DNA from: Collinsella aerofaciens
GTDB lineage: Bacteria > Actinomycetota > Coriobacteriia > Coriobacteriales > Coriobacteriaceae
Length of the DNA stretch: 64,000 nucleotides
Reading direction: 5' to 3'
Assembly (NCBI RefSeq): GCF_028209625.1
Contig: NZ_JAQLDU010000006.1
Coordinates: 54,666-118,665, forward strand
The notes under the pieces were generated by a model, which was given only the letters and a program-made list of their open reading frames with translations, had not been told where the DNA came from and did not search any database. The translations under genes and the position numbers were made by a program. Each line of letters starts with the position of its first letter. Position 1 is the stretch's first letter. Shown piece after piece: positions 1-8,120 of this stretch.

Positions 1-25
1 TAACCTTCTTGCCCTGGTTGGACAT
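1..25 (-). CDS. 5' end of an unidentified minus-strand gene (partial)
   Basis: An ATG at 25-23 on the minus strand is preceded by a strong ribosome binding site (GGAGG, complement of 32-36). Only eight codons (MSNQGKKV) lie inside the window, so the product cannot be identified. The gene diverges from the dipeptidase gene at 146, so 26-145 must hold both promoters. Confidence 0.5.
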
Positions 26-145
26 GGCAACCTCCGTGATAAGGGCGGCACACAACGCGGGCCGCCGTGAACATATGGCGCTAACTATACCCTAGTCATA
101 CAATTCAAAGACAGTTTGCAAAGAAACGCTGCAACCGGAGGAACC

Positions 146-1159
146 ATGGCATATCCCGTATTTGACCTACACTGCGACACCGCCGACCGCATCGGCTGGG
201 CCACGCTCGATCTCGACCTGCGCTTTACCGCCGGCACCGACGGTTATTTCCCCGGCGACGAAACGCATCCGCAAGATTTCGACCTCATCGAGGGTAACGC
301 CTGCGCCATCTCGCTCGCAAAGATCGGCAACACGCCGTGGGCACAATGTTTCGCCACGTTTGTCCCCGACGAGATTCCCGCCGCCCACGCCGCGCGCTTC
401 CAGGCGCAAATCATGGCGCATATGAGCGGCCAGGCAATGCTCAATCACGACCGCATGGTCAACGTGCGCAGCGCCGCAGACATTCGTCCCGCGCTCAAGG
501 AGGGCAAGGTCGCCTGCATCCACACCATCGAAAACGCCACGTTCTTTGCCGAGGACCCCGCACTGATCGAGGTGCTCAAGAGCTTGGGCGTGCTCATGTC
601 ATCACTCAGCTGGAATGCGCAGGGACCGCTCGCGAGCGGGCACGATACCCACGCCGGCCTCACCGCCGCCGGCATCGAGGCGCTTACGCAGATGGAGCAC
701 GCCGGCATGGTGCTTGACGTCTCCCATCTTAACGACGAGTGCTTTGACGAAGTTGCCGCCCGCGCAACGCGCCCCTTCGTCGCCAGCCACTCCAACTCCC
801 GCGCGGTTTGCGGCGTCAAGCGCAACCTTACCGACGACCAGCTCCGCACCATTCGCGACATGGGCGGCATCGTCGGCCTCAACTACTGCAGCGAGTTCCT
901 ATCTAACGAAGCAACCGACAAGACCGCCGCAGATGTCACCTTCGACCAGCTGGCGGCCCATATCGAGCACTGGCTCGACCTGGGCGGCGAAGACGTCATC
1001 GCACTCGGTGGCGACTGGGACGGCGCCACGGTACCCGCCTTCCTCTCCGATGCTAGCAAGATGCCCGAATTCCAGAACATGCTCTCCAAGCATTTTGGCA
1101 AGACCGTGATGCAGAAACTCTGCAGTGACAACGCCCTTGCCTTCTTCGAGCGTTATTAA
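146..1159 (+). CDS. Membrane dipeptidase-family (M19) metallopeptidase
   Basis: This 337-residue protein belongs to the renal/membrane dipeptidase family (peptidase M19), zinc enzymes that hydrolyse dipeptides. The family metal site is visible: an HxD pair near the N-terminus (FDLHCD, residues 6-11), a Glu in HTIEN near residue 129, a His in ASHSNSRA, and the C-terminal GGDWDG segment. I chose the ATG at 146 because GGAGG sits at 137-141 with four bases of spacing; an ATG at 116 has no such site. There is no signal peptide, so it is probably cytosolic, recycling dipeptides. A 12-bp hairpin follows the stop. The substrate, including possible D-amino-acid dipeptides, cannot be told from sequence. 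Confidence 0.88.
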   Translation: MAYPVFDLHCDTADRIGWATLDLDLRFTAGTDGYFPGDETHPQDFDLIEGNACAISLAKIGNTPWAQCFATFVPDEIPAAHAARFQAQIMAHMSGQAMLNHDRMVNVRSAADIRPALKEGKVACIHTIENATFFAEDPALIEVLKSLGVLMSSLSWNAQGPLASGHDTHAGLTAAGIEALTQMEHAGMVLDVSHLNDECFDEVAARATRPFVASHSNSRAVCGVKRNLTDDQLRTIRDMGGIVGLNYCSEFLSNEATDKTAADVTFDQLAAHIEHWLDLGGEDVIALGGDWDGATVPAFLSDASKMPEFQNMLSKHFGKTVMQKLCSDNALAFFERY

Positions 1160-1175
1160 TTTCACATCCCTTGAG

Positions 1176-1211
1176 CGGGCCGGCATGCCGAACGGTCGAC
1201 ATGCCGGCCCG
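1176..1211 (+). terminator. 12-bp GC hairpin after the dipeptidase gene
   Basis: Perfect inverted repeat, arms 1176-1187 and 1200-1211 with a 12-nt loop, 16 bases after the dipeptidase stop. There is no T-run, so it may be a weak or factor-assisted terminator. It covers candidate upstream starts of the next gene, which argues for that gene starting at 1234. Confidence 0.55.
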
Positions 1212-1233
1212 TCAGCAATCTGAAGGACCGCTT

Positions 1234-2010
1234 TTGACGCAGCAGTTTACGATTTCCGTATCTCGACCGGATGGGACGCCCATCTCCATCGTCGTTACCA
1301 AAAAGCGCGTCAAGAACTTCAACCTACGCGTCACATCGAGCGGTGAGGTCCATGCTAGCGCACCGCTCGGCGCCAGCCGCGAACGTATCGAAGCGTTTGT
1401 GAAGCGCAACAGTGCCTGGATTATCAGCCGACTTGCCCAGCGCGAGCAACGTCAGGCGACGGCGCGAGAGCCGCTCAGCCCCTCGTCCATCATTGCGCTT
1501 TGGGGCAAGCCCATCACGGTACAGGATGCACTCGATCACAACTTTGCATCGCCCACACCGCGGCCCAAGCAGGCCACCTTCGCAAGTTTTATGGGTACCG
1601 ACGAATCGGACGAAGGCCCACAGGCCAAGCGGCGCGCAATCCTCGACGGCCTAACGTCCGACGAGCTCCAAGCCCACATCGACCAGCTCTATACGTCCGA
1701 GGTCACATCGGCGCTGCGCGATATGGTGCACGCGTACGAAATCGCAATGTGTGTCGCCGTTTCCCGCATTTCCGTACGCAGCATGAAAACGCGTTGGGGC
1801 TCATGCACGCCCAAATCCGGCGGCATTCGCATCGCGCGCGAGCTCGCCGCCTACCCCGTCGAATGCCTCGACATGGTTGTCGCCCACGAGCTCGTTCACT
1901 TGCTCGAGCCAAGCCACAATCAGCGTTTTCACGCCTTGCTCGACACGTACTGCCCCAACAATAGAGCTCTGTCGCAGCGGCTCAAGCAGCCACCCATAGA
2001 GACGTATTAG
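1234..2010 (+). CDS. YgjP/DUF45-type zinc metallopeptidase
   Basis: About 258 residues. The C-terminal third has HELVHLLEPSHNQRFH, the HExxH...HNxxF arrangement of the YgjP-like (DUF45, WLM-related) metallopeptidases; two His and a distant His bind zinc and Glu is catalytic. The family function is poorly known; YgjP members are small cytosolic proteases sometimes tied to DNA repair or restriction genes, which are not adjacent here. Start choice: a TTG at 1234 has GAAGGA six bases upstream. A TTG at 1171 and an ATG at 1201 are in frame, but both fall in or before the intergenic hairpin. It ends six bases from the convergent folB gene. Confidence 0.75.
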   Translation: MTQQFTISVSRPDGTPISIVVTKKRVKNFNLRVTSSGEVHASAPLGASRERIEAFVKRNSAWIISRLAQREQRQATAREPLSPSSIIALWGKPITVQDALDHNFASPTPRPKQATFASFMGTDESDEGPQAKRRAILDGLTSDELQAHIDQLYTSEVTSALRDMVHAYEIAMCVAVSRISVRSMKTRWGSCTPKSGGIRIARELAAYPVECLDMVVAHELVHLLEPSHNQRFHALLDTYCPNNRALSQRLKQPPIETY

Positions 2011-2016
2011 AACCGG

Positions 2017-2502
2017 TTACCGCACGCGCTCGATCTCGACACCGCAGCTTGCCAGGGGCAGGCCAACAGGAGCCCACGGCTTATCGAGCTTTATGCGCAC
2101 ACCAAGCAGCAGGGGGTAACGACGCAGCAGCATCTGGGCCACACCCTCGGCTGCCGCCTCGATGAGTTTAAACGTATGCTCGCGCAGATAACCATCGACA
2201 TCGTGGCACACCGAGCCGTAGTCAATCGAGGCATCCAGGTTATCGTGCTCCCCCGCTGCACGCAAGTCGGCATAGAGCACCAGAGAAACGATGAACTTCT
2301 GACCCAGCGCGTTCTCCTCGGGATACACGCCATGGTTGGCAAAAACCTCAAGGCTGTCAATGACAATACGATCGGCATGGCGCAGATCGTCATAGCTCAC
2401 GTGAGGCACCGCCGTTGCGGTGGATATTTCGCCCCTTCCACGGCGAGCGAGCTCGGCGCCTTCAGTCTTGGTTGCATTCTCGGGCAGTTTCTTGTTACTC
2501 AT
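2017..2502 (-). CDS. folB: Dihydroneopterin aldolase
   Basis: 161 residues. It converts 7,8-dihydroneopterin to 6-hydroxymethyl-dihydropterin and glycolaldehyde in folate synthesis. The FolB core begins about residue 45 (RIVIDSLEVFANHGVYPEE), with the HGxxxEE substrate-binding segment, and the catalytic lysine region LDKPWAP lies near the C-terminus. Family members are about 120 residues, so this one carries roughly 40 extra N-terminal residues that are charged and low in structure. The ATG at 2502 has AAGGAGA nine bases upstream, so the extension appears to be translated. It is third in a minus-strand run folE, HD hydrolase, folB. The following folK/folP steps are not in the window. Confidence 0.88.
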   Translation of the reverse strand: MSNKKLPENATKTEGAELARRGRGEISTATAVPHVSYDDLRHADRIVIDSLEVFANHGVYPEENALGQKFIVSLVLYADLRAAGEHDNLDASIDYGSVCHDVDGYLREHTFKLIEAAAEGVAQMLLRRYPLLLGVRIKLDKPWAPVGLPLASCGVEIERVR

Positions 2503-2545
2503 CGCGATCGTCTCCTTCGTTTAGAACCCCGACCGCGCAAATTAA

Positions 2546-3127
2546 CTACACGCGAATCGACAGGTTCTTTTTATCATCGCTCCAGTTGCAAGCATTGCGC
2601 GCGGGGCATGCAAAGCAGGCGCGCGACGCTTTGTCGGCTGCATAGAGCAGACGCTCAAGCGGTTGGCTGTTCACGCGCAGCTTTCGATGGCCCAGAATGG
2701 CCGTCTTAATGGCTGCGGCATCGGCCGGCTCAAACGCCACGTCATCGGGCATGCCACCGAGAATCGCATCAGCGACGCGTTCACTTGCAACATCATGGGA
2801 TATACCCGATTCATACTGTTCATCTTTGCCGATATCGTGAAGAAGTGCCGTGGCATAGATGACCTCGCGGTCAAATTCGAGCTGCTCCTCGAGATTCTTG
2901 ATCCACATAATGCGAGCGACATCGAGCAGATGGTCAATACCGTGGCGGCAGAAGATGCGCCCCGATTCCAACTGTACGATGTTACCCAGGTGCCGCCGGA
3001 ACAGCCCGTTGGCACAAATGAAATCAATGCGAGGCATGGCACCAAAGGGGGCCAGGCCCGAAGCCATAAAGCCGCGACGCGACGTCCCCTCATCGGTCTT
3101 CGATGTAAAGTCGTTGACGACTCTCAT
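2546..3127 (-). CDS. HD-domain phosphohydrolase in the folate operon
   Basis: 193 residues with a metal-dependent HD phosphohydrolase domain: H62 in CRHGIDH, H97-D98 in ALLHDIGK, H111 and D165. The C-terminus has a cysteine cluster (C171, C174, C180 in CFACPARNAC) followed by NWSDDKKN, which may bind metal. The gene starts two bases after the folE stop, so translation is probably coupled. Position between folE and folB makes it a candidate for removing phosphate from dihydroneopterin triphosphate, a step with no other gene visible here. That role is inferred from context only; other phosphate esters are possible. An internal ATG (residue 21 or 31) could be the true start. Confidence 0.75.
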   Translation of the reverse strand: MRVVNDFTSKTDEGTSRRGFMASGLAPFGAMPRIDFICANGLFRRHLGNIVQLESGRIFCRHGIDHLLDVARIMWIKNLEEQLEFDREVIYATALLHDIGKDEQYESGISHDVASERVADAILGGMPDDVAFEPADAAAIKTAILGHRKLRVNSQPLERLLYAADKASRACFACPARNACNWSDDKKNLSIRV

Positions 3128-3129
3128 GG

Positions 3130-3687
3130 TTAGCGGCCCAGCATCCTAAAGAAACGCTCCTCGAGCGCGGGATCGGTCTCAAAGACGCCGCGGCGAGCAA
3201 GCGTCACGGTCTTGGTGCCGGGCTTTTGCACGCCACGCATCGTCATGCACATATGCTCGGCCTCCATCAACACAATCGCTCCCTGGGGAGCGAGATAATC
3301 CATGAGGGCATCGGCAACCTGTGCGCACAGTTGCTCCTGCAGCTGAAGACGGCGGGCATAAACCTCAACCGTGCGGGCGAGCTTGGAAAGCCCAGCCACC
3401 CGACCGTTAGGGATATAACCAATGGCGGCCTTGCCGTAAAACGGCAGCAGATGATGTTCGCACAGCGAGTAGAACGTGATGTCGCGCTCGATAACCAAAT
3501 CGTTCGAAGCGACGGCAAAGGTTTTGGACAGGTGCTCCTCGGCACTCTGGTCCATGCCGCCGGCGATCTCACCATACATACGGGCAACGCGCGCCGGGGT
3601 CTCCAGCAGGCCCTCACGAGTTGGGTCCTCGCCTATGCCCTCAAGCAACAGCTTAATGGCGGCCTCGACTTTTTCCTGATCGACCAT
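3130..3687 (-). CDS. folE: GTP cyclohydrolase I
   Basis: 185 residues, full length for the type IA family. It converts GTP to 7,8-dihydroneopterin triphosphate and formate, the first step of folate synthesis. The zinc ligands are visible in CEHHLLPF and HMCMTMRG, and the [16 protein letters not shown] stretch is the usual substrate-site segment. It is first in the folE-HD-folB run. nrdG lies 66 bases upstream on the same strand, so read-through from nrdG is possible. The cytosolic enzyme normally assembles as a decamer. Confidence 0.95.
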   Translation of the reverse strand: MVDQEKVEAAIKLLLEGIGEDPTREGLLETPARVARMYGEIAGGMDQSAEEHLSKTFAVASNDLVIERDITFYSLCEHHLLPFYGKAAIGYIPNGRVAGLSKLARTVEVYARRLQLQEQLCAQVADALMDYLAPQGAIVLMEAEHMCMTMRGVQKPGTKTVTLARRGVFETDPALEERFFRMLGR

Positions 3688-3753
3688 CTGGGCCTCACTT
3701 TTCCGATTTCACGTTCACGCTATGGTACCACGCCCTCCGGCATCGACCACAAG

Positions 3754-4335
3754 CTACATAGTATGGGTCGAATAGACCGGATCATCACGCCAAAGTTCAA
3801 CCGCATCACAAAGCGCAACGCCCTCGCGCTCAGCACGGGCGCGCGTGGCGTTCATATCGATCACGCGCTGGTTACTCGAGCCCCTAAAACGCAACGAGAT
3901 ATCGTACAGATCTTGAACAAACGGGCCGTCCACCAACATATCAAGACAGGTAAGGATACGGTCCGTGACCTCGGTATGGTGGCGTCCTCCCGGCATAAGC
4001 TCCTCGAGCACATCGCCGGTAAAACACCAAATGGTCTTTCCTGACCCCGCAGGATAAGCGGCACGAACACGCTCGACAAACTCAACGAGTCCCGCCTGAT
4101 TCTCAGGTTCCATAGGCTCGCCGCCCAAAATCGTCAGACCATCGATAAAGGGATGGTCGAGGCTCTCGATAATCTTGTCCTCGACGGCGCGATCAAAGGG
4201 CTCGCCCGCGGCAAAGTCCCACGCGACAGAGTTAAAGCAATTCTTGCACCCACGACGGCACCCACTCACAAACAGAGAAGTACGAACGCCTTCTCCATCA
4301 GCAATGTCGAAATACTTAATGTTCGCGTAGTTCAT
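3754..4335 (-). CDS. nrdG: Anaerobic ribonucleotide reductase activating enzyme
   Basis: 193 residues. A radical SAM protein that generates the glycyl radical on NrdD. The [4Fe-4S] motif CRRGCKNC (CX3CX2C) lies at about residues 26-33, followed by the SAM-binding GGEPM segment. The ATG at 4335 is chosen because AGGAAGG sits six to seven bases upstream and the family motif YANIKYFDIADGEG follows at once; a longer reading frame upstream is not supported. It lies downstream of nrdD on the same strand, separated by an unusually long gap (4336-4761) full of inverted repeats, which could reduce nrdG expression relative to nrdD. Confidence 0.95.
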   Translation of the reverse strand: MNYANIKYFDIADGEGVRTSLFVSGCRRGCKNCFNSVAWDFAAGEPFDRAVEDKIIESLDHPFIDGLTILGGEPMEPENQAGLVEFVERVRAAYPAGSGKTIWCFTGDVLEELMPGGRHHTEVTDRILTCLDMLVDGPFVQDLYDISLRFRGSSNQRVIDMNATRARAEREGVALCDAVELWRDDPVYSTHTM

Positions 4336-4360
4336 AAGTAACCTTCCTGGGGGTCTGGAG

Positions 4361-4424
4361 CATATCATCCCGTCCTCAAACATTCTCGGCCTGCGGCCTG
4401 CGAAACTGCGGGCGGGACGATATG
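4361..4424. repeat. Imperfect inverted repeat in the nrdD-nrdG gap
   Basis: Arms 4361-4375 and 4410-4424 match at 13 of 15 positions, flanking a C/G-rich loop. It lies just upstream of nrdG. No gene is seen in 4336-4580 apart from this hairpin. Confidence 0.5.
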
Positions 4425-4580
4425 TCCCGGCCTCATGCAAAAGGCAACTCAATGAACGAAGCGAACATCGAGTATAGGGTTCGAGGTCCAATAAAAACTG
4501 GGTTGCGGCTCAACCGCCATCGCAAGTAAATCGCAGCTGCAGCTCGAATTATTTCCGCTAAGAACTTCGAGGAGTGAGCA

Positions 4581-4782
4581 GACCGCGTGCTGCATCTCAG
4601 CTACATCAACTTGGCCGCCCCGTAGCGAGGCCCCGGACCTTTGCTCGATATGAGTTCCGCACGAACAGGAGGCGCCAGTGGCGCCTCCGTCGTGAGCCAG
4701 GACTGTCCGAAATAGCGAGTAAAGGTCCGGGGCCTCGCTACGGGGCGGTCTGGAATGACTATTAGAGATGCAGCACGCGGTC
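4581..4782. repeat. Three-tier nested palindrome overlapping the end of nrdD
   Basis: Outer arms 4581-4598 and 4765-4782 are perfect (18 bp); the right arm is the last codons of nrdD, so the left arm is an inverted copy of coding sequence. Middle arms 4615-4647 and 4716-4748 are 33 bp with one mismatch. The core 4668-4688 is a 9-bp hairpin with a 3-nt loop. It could end nrdD transcription or protect the mRNA 3' end, but has no T-run. See the finding on nested palindromes. Confidence 0.85.
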
Positions 4783-6984
4783 GCGGATCTCCTCGGTTCG
4801 ACCCTGGTTCCAGAACTGGGTACCGATGTAGCCGCACGTGCGACGGGCGACATTCATCTTCTCCTGGTCGCGGTTGCCGCAGCTGGGGCACTCCCACACC
4901 AGCTTGCCGTCATCCTCGACAATCTTGATCTCGCCATCGTAGCCGCACACCTGGCAGTAGTCGCTCTTGGTGTTGAGCTCGGCGTACATGATGTTGTCGT
5001 AGATGTACTGCATCACGCGGATGACAGCCTTGAGGTTGTCCTGCATGTTGGGAACCTCGACGTAGGAGATGGCACCGCCCGGCGAAAGCTGCTGGAACAT
5101 GCCCTCGAACTTGAGCTTGTCGAATGCGTCGATCTCCTCGGACACGTGGACGTGGTAGCTGTTGGTGATGTAGCCCTTGTCCGTCACGCCCGGGATGATG
5201 CCAAAACGACGCTGCAGGCACTTGGCGAACTTGTAGGTCGTCGACTCAAGCGGGGTACCGTACAGCGAGAAGTCAATATCGCTTTCGGCCTTCCACTCGG
5301 CGCACTTGTCGTTCATGCGCTGCATGACGGCCATGGCAAAGGGCGTGCCCTCCTTCTCGGTGTGGCTGTGGCCCGTCATGTACTTGACGCACTCATACAG
5401 GCCGGCATACCCCAGGCTGATGGTGGAATAGCCGCCCACGAGCAGCTTATCGATCGTCTCGCCCTTCTTCAGACGCGCCAGGGCGCCGTACTGCCAAAGA
5501 ATCGGCGCGGCATCCGAAAGCGTGCCCATCAGGCGCTCATGACGGCACAGCAGGGCACGATGGCACAGCTCAAGGCGCTCATCGAAGATCTTCCAGAACT
5601 TGTCCATGTCCTGATGCGAGCTCAGCGCGACATCGGGCAGGTTGATGGTCACAACACCTTGGTTGAAGCGACCATAGTACTTAGGCTTGGTCGGGTCATA
5701 GTTCAGCGCGTTGGCGACATTGTTAAAGCCGTTGCCCGAACGGTCGGGCGTCAGGAAACTACGGCAACCCATGCAGGTGTAGCAATCGCCGTTGCCGGCG
5801 GTCTCGCCCTTAGACAGCTTGAGCTCGCGCATCTTCTTCTCGGAGATGTAGTCGGGCACCATGCGCTTGGCGGTGCACTTGGCAGCCAGCTGGGTCAGGT
5901 AGAAGTACGGGGAGTTCTCGTGAACGTTATCGTCCTCGAGTACATAGATAAGCTTGGGGAATGCCGGGGTAATCCACACACCGGCTTCGTTCTTAACGCC
6001 CTCATAGCGCTGACGAAGCGTCTCCTCCACAATCATGGCAAGGTCGTGCTTCTCCTGCGCTGAGCGAGCCTCGTTGAGATACATAAAGACCGTCACAAAC
6101 GGCGCCTGGCCGTTTGTGGTCATAAGGGTCACGACCTGATACTGAATCGTCTGGACGCCGCGACGGATCTCGTCACGCAGACGGTCCTCAACGACCTCAC
6201 GGACCTTTTCGGCAGATGCCGAAACACCGAGCTCCTCGAGCTCGCGGGCAACCTCGCCGCGAATCTTTTGACGGCTCACCTCAACAAAGGGGGCGAGATG
6301 GGTCAGCGAAATAGACTGGCCGCCGTACTGGGAGGAAGCAACCTGGGCGATAATCTGCGTCGCGATGTTGCAGGCAGTCGAGAAGCTGTGCGGCTTCTCG
6401 ATCAGCGTGCCCGAGATAACGGTGCCGTTCTGGAGCATGTCCTCCAGGTTCACCAGGTCGCAGTTATGCATGTGCTGGGCAAAGTAGTCGGAATCGTGGA
6501 AGTGGATCAGGCCCTCATTGTGGGCATCCACGATCTCCTGGGGCAGCAGCACACGCTGAGTCAGGTCCTTGGAAATCTCGCCGGCCATATAGTCACGCTG
6601 GACGGAATTGACGGTCGGGTTCTTGTTAGAGTTCTCCTGCTTGACCTCTTCGTTATTGCACTCGATCAGCGACAAAATCTTGTCGTCGGTCGTGTTCTTC
6701 TGGCGCTTCAGGCTCTGAACATAGCGATAGATGATGTAGTGGCGAGCAACCTCGTAGCAGTCGAGACGCATGATCTCGTCCTCGACCAAATCCTGGATCT
6801 CCTCGACCGAAACGGTGTGGCCCGCGTTCTCGCATGCCTCGGCGACGTTTTGTGCCGCGTAAACCACCTGGCGGTCGGTTAGACGAGAGCTCTCCTCGAC
6901 CTCCAAGTTGGCGGCGCGGATGGCATTGACGATCTTATCGATGTCAAAGACAACCTCGGTGCCGCTGCGCTTGATGATCTTCAT
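4762..6984 (-). CDS. nrdD: Anaerobic (class III) ribonucleoside-triphosphate reductase
   Basis: 740 residues. It reduces NTPs to dNTPs without oxygen using a glycyl radical. An ATP-cone regulatory domain occupies about residues 1-90. The catalytic domain includes the CYTCMGCRS segment. Near the C-terminus are the zinc cysteines (CQVCGYDG and CPSCGNRD) and the radical loop RRTCGYIG. I use the ATG at 6984, with AAAGAGG seven bases upstream; an in-frame ATG at 7014 is a less likely alternative. An NrdR-like box lies in the upstream region, implying control by the nucleotide-sensing repressor NrdR. The gene end is part of a long palindrome. NrdG is encoded downstream. Confidence 0.96.
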   Translation of the reverse strand: MKIIKRSGTEVVFDIDKIVNAIRAANLEVEESSRLTDRQVVYAAQNVAEACENAGHTVSVEEIQDLVEDEIMRLDCYEVARHYIIYRYVQSLKRQKNTTDDKILSLIECNNEEVKQENSNKNPTVNSVQRDYMAGEISKDLTQRVLLPQEIVDAHNEGLIHFHDSDYFAQHMHNCDLVNLEDMLQNGTVISGTLIEKPHSFSTACNIATQIIAQVASSQYGGQSISLTHLAPFVEVSRQKIRGEVARELEELGVSASAEKVREVVEDRLRDEIRRGVQTIQYQVVTLMTTNGQAPFVTVFMYLNEARSAQEKHDLAMIVEETLRQRYEGVKNEAGVWITPAFPKLIYVLEDDNVHENSPYFYLTQLAAKCTAKRMVPDYISEKKMRELKLSKGETAGNGDCYTCMGCRSFLTPDRSGNGFNNVANALNYDPTKPKYYGRFNQGVVTINLPDVALSSHQDMDKFWKIFDERLELCHRALLCRHERLMGTLSDAAPILWQYGALARLKKGETIDKLLVGGYSTISLGYAGLYECVKYMTGHSHTEKEGTPFAMAVMQRMNDKCAEWKAESDIDFSLYGTPLESTTYKFAKCLQRRFGIIPGVTDKGYITNSYHVHVSEEIDAFDKLKFEGMFQQLSPGGAISYVEVPNMQDNLKAVIRVMQYIYDNIMYAELNTKSDYCQVCGYDGEIKIVEDDGKLVWECPSCGNRDQEKMNVARRTCGYIGTQFWNQGRTEEIRDRVLHL

Positions 6985-7207
6985 CCTCTTGCCTCTTTCG
7001 CGTCGTAGTCTCATTGCGCTTCAGAGCCAAACGATGCCCGGCAGGGCCTGTCCCTGTCTTGCGGCGCCGTCGCGCAATCTGTGTTCTCGATAAACCATAA
7101 GCCTCCATGCGGACATTCCCAGAAGCCGATCAAGCGGCTCAAGGACACGTTCAAAAGAGGCAGTTAAGGTCTTCGTTCTCTGTCCGCCATCTATCATACG
7201 ACAAAGA

Positions 7208-7223
7208 GGCATCTATATCCTGT
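7208..7223 (-). promoter_or_regulatory. Possible second, degenerate NrdR box over the -10
   Basis: Nine of 16 positions match the NrdR consensus, and it overlaps the predicted -10. It lies 34 bases from the strong box, slightly more than the usual 31-32. Tentative. Confidence 0.3.
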
Positions 7224-7241
7224 ATTCTTTTTTTAGGTCAA
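7212..7241 (-). promoter_or_regulatory. Predicted nrdD promoter
   Basis: Read on the minus strand: -35 TTGACC (7236-7241), 18-bp spacer, -10 TATAGA (7212-7217). It directly abuts the NrdR box at 7242-7257. Confidence 0.5.
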
Positions 7242-7257
7242 ACACAACATATAGTGT
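7242..7257 (-). promoter_or_regulatory. NrdR box
   Basis: ACACAACATATAGTGT on the plus strand matches the known NrdR consensus ACACWATATATWGTGT at 15 of 16 positions and is nearly palindromic. It sits immediately upstream of the predicted -35 of nrdD. NrdR represses ribonucleotide reductase genes when dATP is high. Confidence 0.8.
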
Positions 7258-7458
7258 TTCAGCAGGTCAAAGCAATTAGTCATTTTGCAAACGCATTAAA
7301 AATGAAGGGCTCTTGGCAGAGTGCTAAAACGTTATCAGCTCGACTACCTGCACGGCAGTTTTGAAACCCCCTCAACCGCGCCGCTGACAAATCCTACCAA
7401 AACCAAGCCGCTCACGCCAAAAGAATCCAAAAGATTATGCTTGACCAACATGTTGCGG

Positions 7459-7538
7459 TCGAATGCCGGCGGACGGAGCGACAGGACTGTAAACGCTCGG
7501 AAGACTACAGCCCCGGCGCCCCGTCCGCCGGCATTCGA
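7459..7538. repeat. Long palindrome downstream of the thiolase cluster
   Basis: Perfect 18-bp arms at 7459-7476 and 7521-7538 enclose a 44-nt loop that contains a further 5-bp inverted pair (7487-7491 with 7506-7510). It lies 15 bases after the last gene of the minus-strand operon and probably marks its transcript end, although no T-run follows. Confidence 0.75.
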
Positions 7539-7552
7539 TAGGCGAGGATCTA

Positions 7553-8020
7553 TTACCTCTCTTCGCGAACCATCATGCGGCCGAGAGCCGCTGTAAAGGG
7601 ATCGAGCAGCACGCCGGCGATAACCACAAAGGCCCATCCCTTTGTGACGAGGCCGGCCCAACGCGCGAAGAACGTACGGCCTTCAATCGTTCCGAATCCT
7701 CCCTGGAAGGCAATCTCGCCAAAACCGATCACCATAAAAAGGAGCGTGGCACCGATGACCGTACCGGCGATCTTGTGTGATGCACTCCCCTGCTCAAAAC
7801 CAAAAAAGTCCAGGCACATACCAACCGTTTTGCCAAACAGCGGGAGTGCGCTCAGAACCTCGGCGATCACCGTGGCCACGATGAGTTGTCCCCAAAAGCC
7901 CGTGGGGCCCGTCAGATCCAAGCCAGGCGCCCCTTCAATGATGGGGAGAAACGCGCAGAGCAATAGCGGGTTAAAGAAGCCGTTGAGAATACCGATAACG
8001 CGCCTGACAGGTAACTTCAT
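7553..8020 (-). CDS. Small integral membrane protein of unknown function
   Basis: 155 residues with about four hydrophobic segments (starting near residues 8, 47, 87 and 130) and short charged ends. I do not recognise a family. I use the ATG at 8020, where the sequence becomes hydrophobic (MKLPVRRVIGILNGFF), with GAAAGG about nine bases upstream; the reading frame upstream is arginine-rich and unlikely to be coding. It is the last gene of the minus-strand run that includes the thiolase, kinase and MFS genes, about 100 bases after the MFS gene, so a role in transport of the same compound is plausible but unproven. Confidence 0.65.
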   Translation of the reverse strand: MKLPVRRVIGILNGFFNPLLLCAFLPIIEGAPGLDLTGPTGFWGQLIVATVIAEVLSALPLFGKTVGMCLDFFGFEQGSASHKIAGTVIGATLLFMVIGFGEIAFQGGFGTIEGRTFFARWAGLVTKGWAFVVIAGVLLDPFTAALGRMMVREER

Positions 8021-8120
8021 AGCCGTAAGCCTTTCAAAGTCATTGATAGAAAGAGGGCCGCCGGCATATGTCGGCGGCCCCGATAAAACATGATGTACGG
8101 CAAAGCAACTACTCGAGCGG

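Larger units (their letters stand above)
6985..7458. other. nrdD leader and promoter region, no gene seen
   Basis: About 470 bases with no convincing reading frame. On the minus strand the part between the predicted promoter (7212-7241) and the nrdD start would be a leader of roughly 220 nt. I looked for a cobalamin or other known riboswitch core and saw none. Confidence 0.6.

Noticed and set aside
4768..6063. Plus-strand open frame opposite nrdD
   Set aside because: nrdD motifs on the minus strand are decisive; the opposite frame is a low-complexity shadow.
6985..7205. Possible cobalamin riboswitch in the nrdD leader
   Set aside because: No B12 box or other riboswitch core could be recognised on the minus strand.
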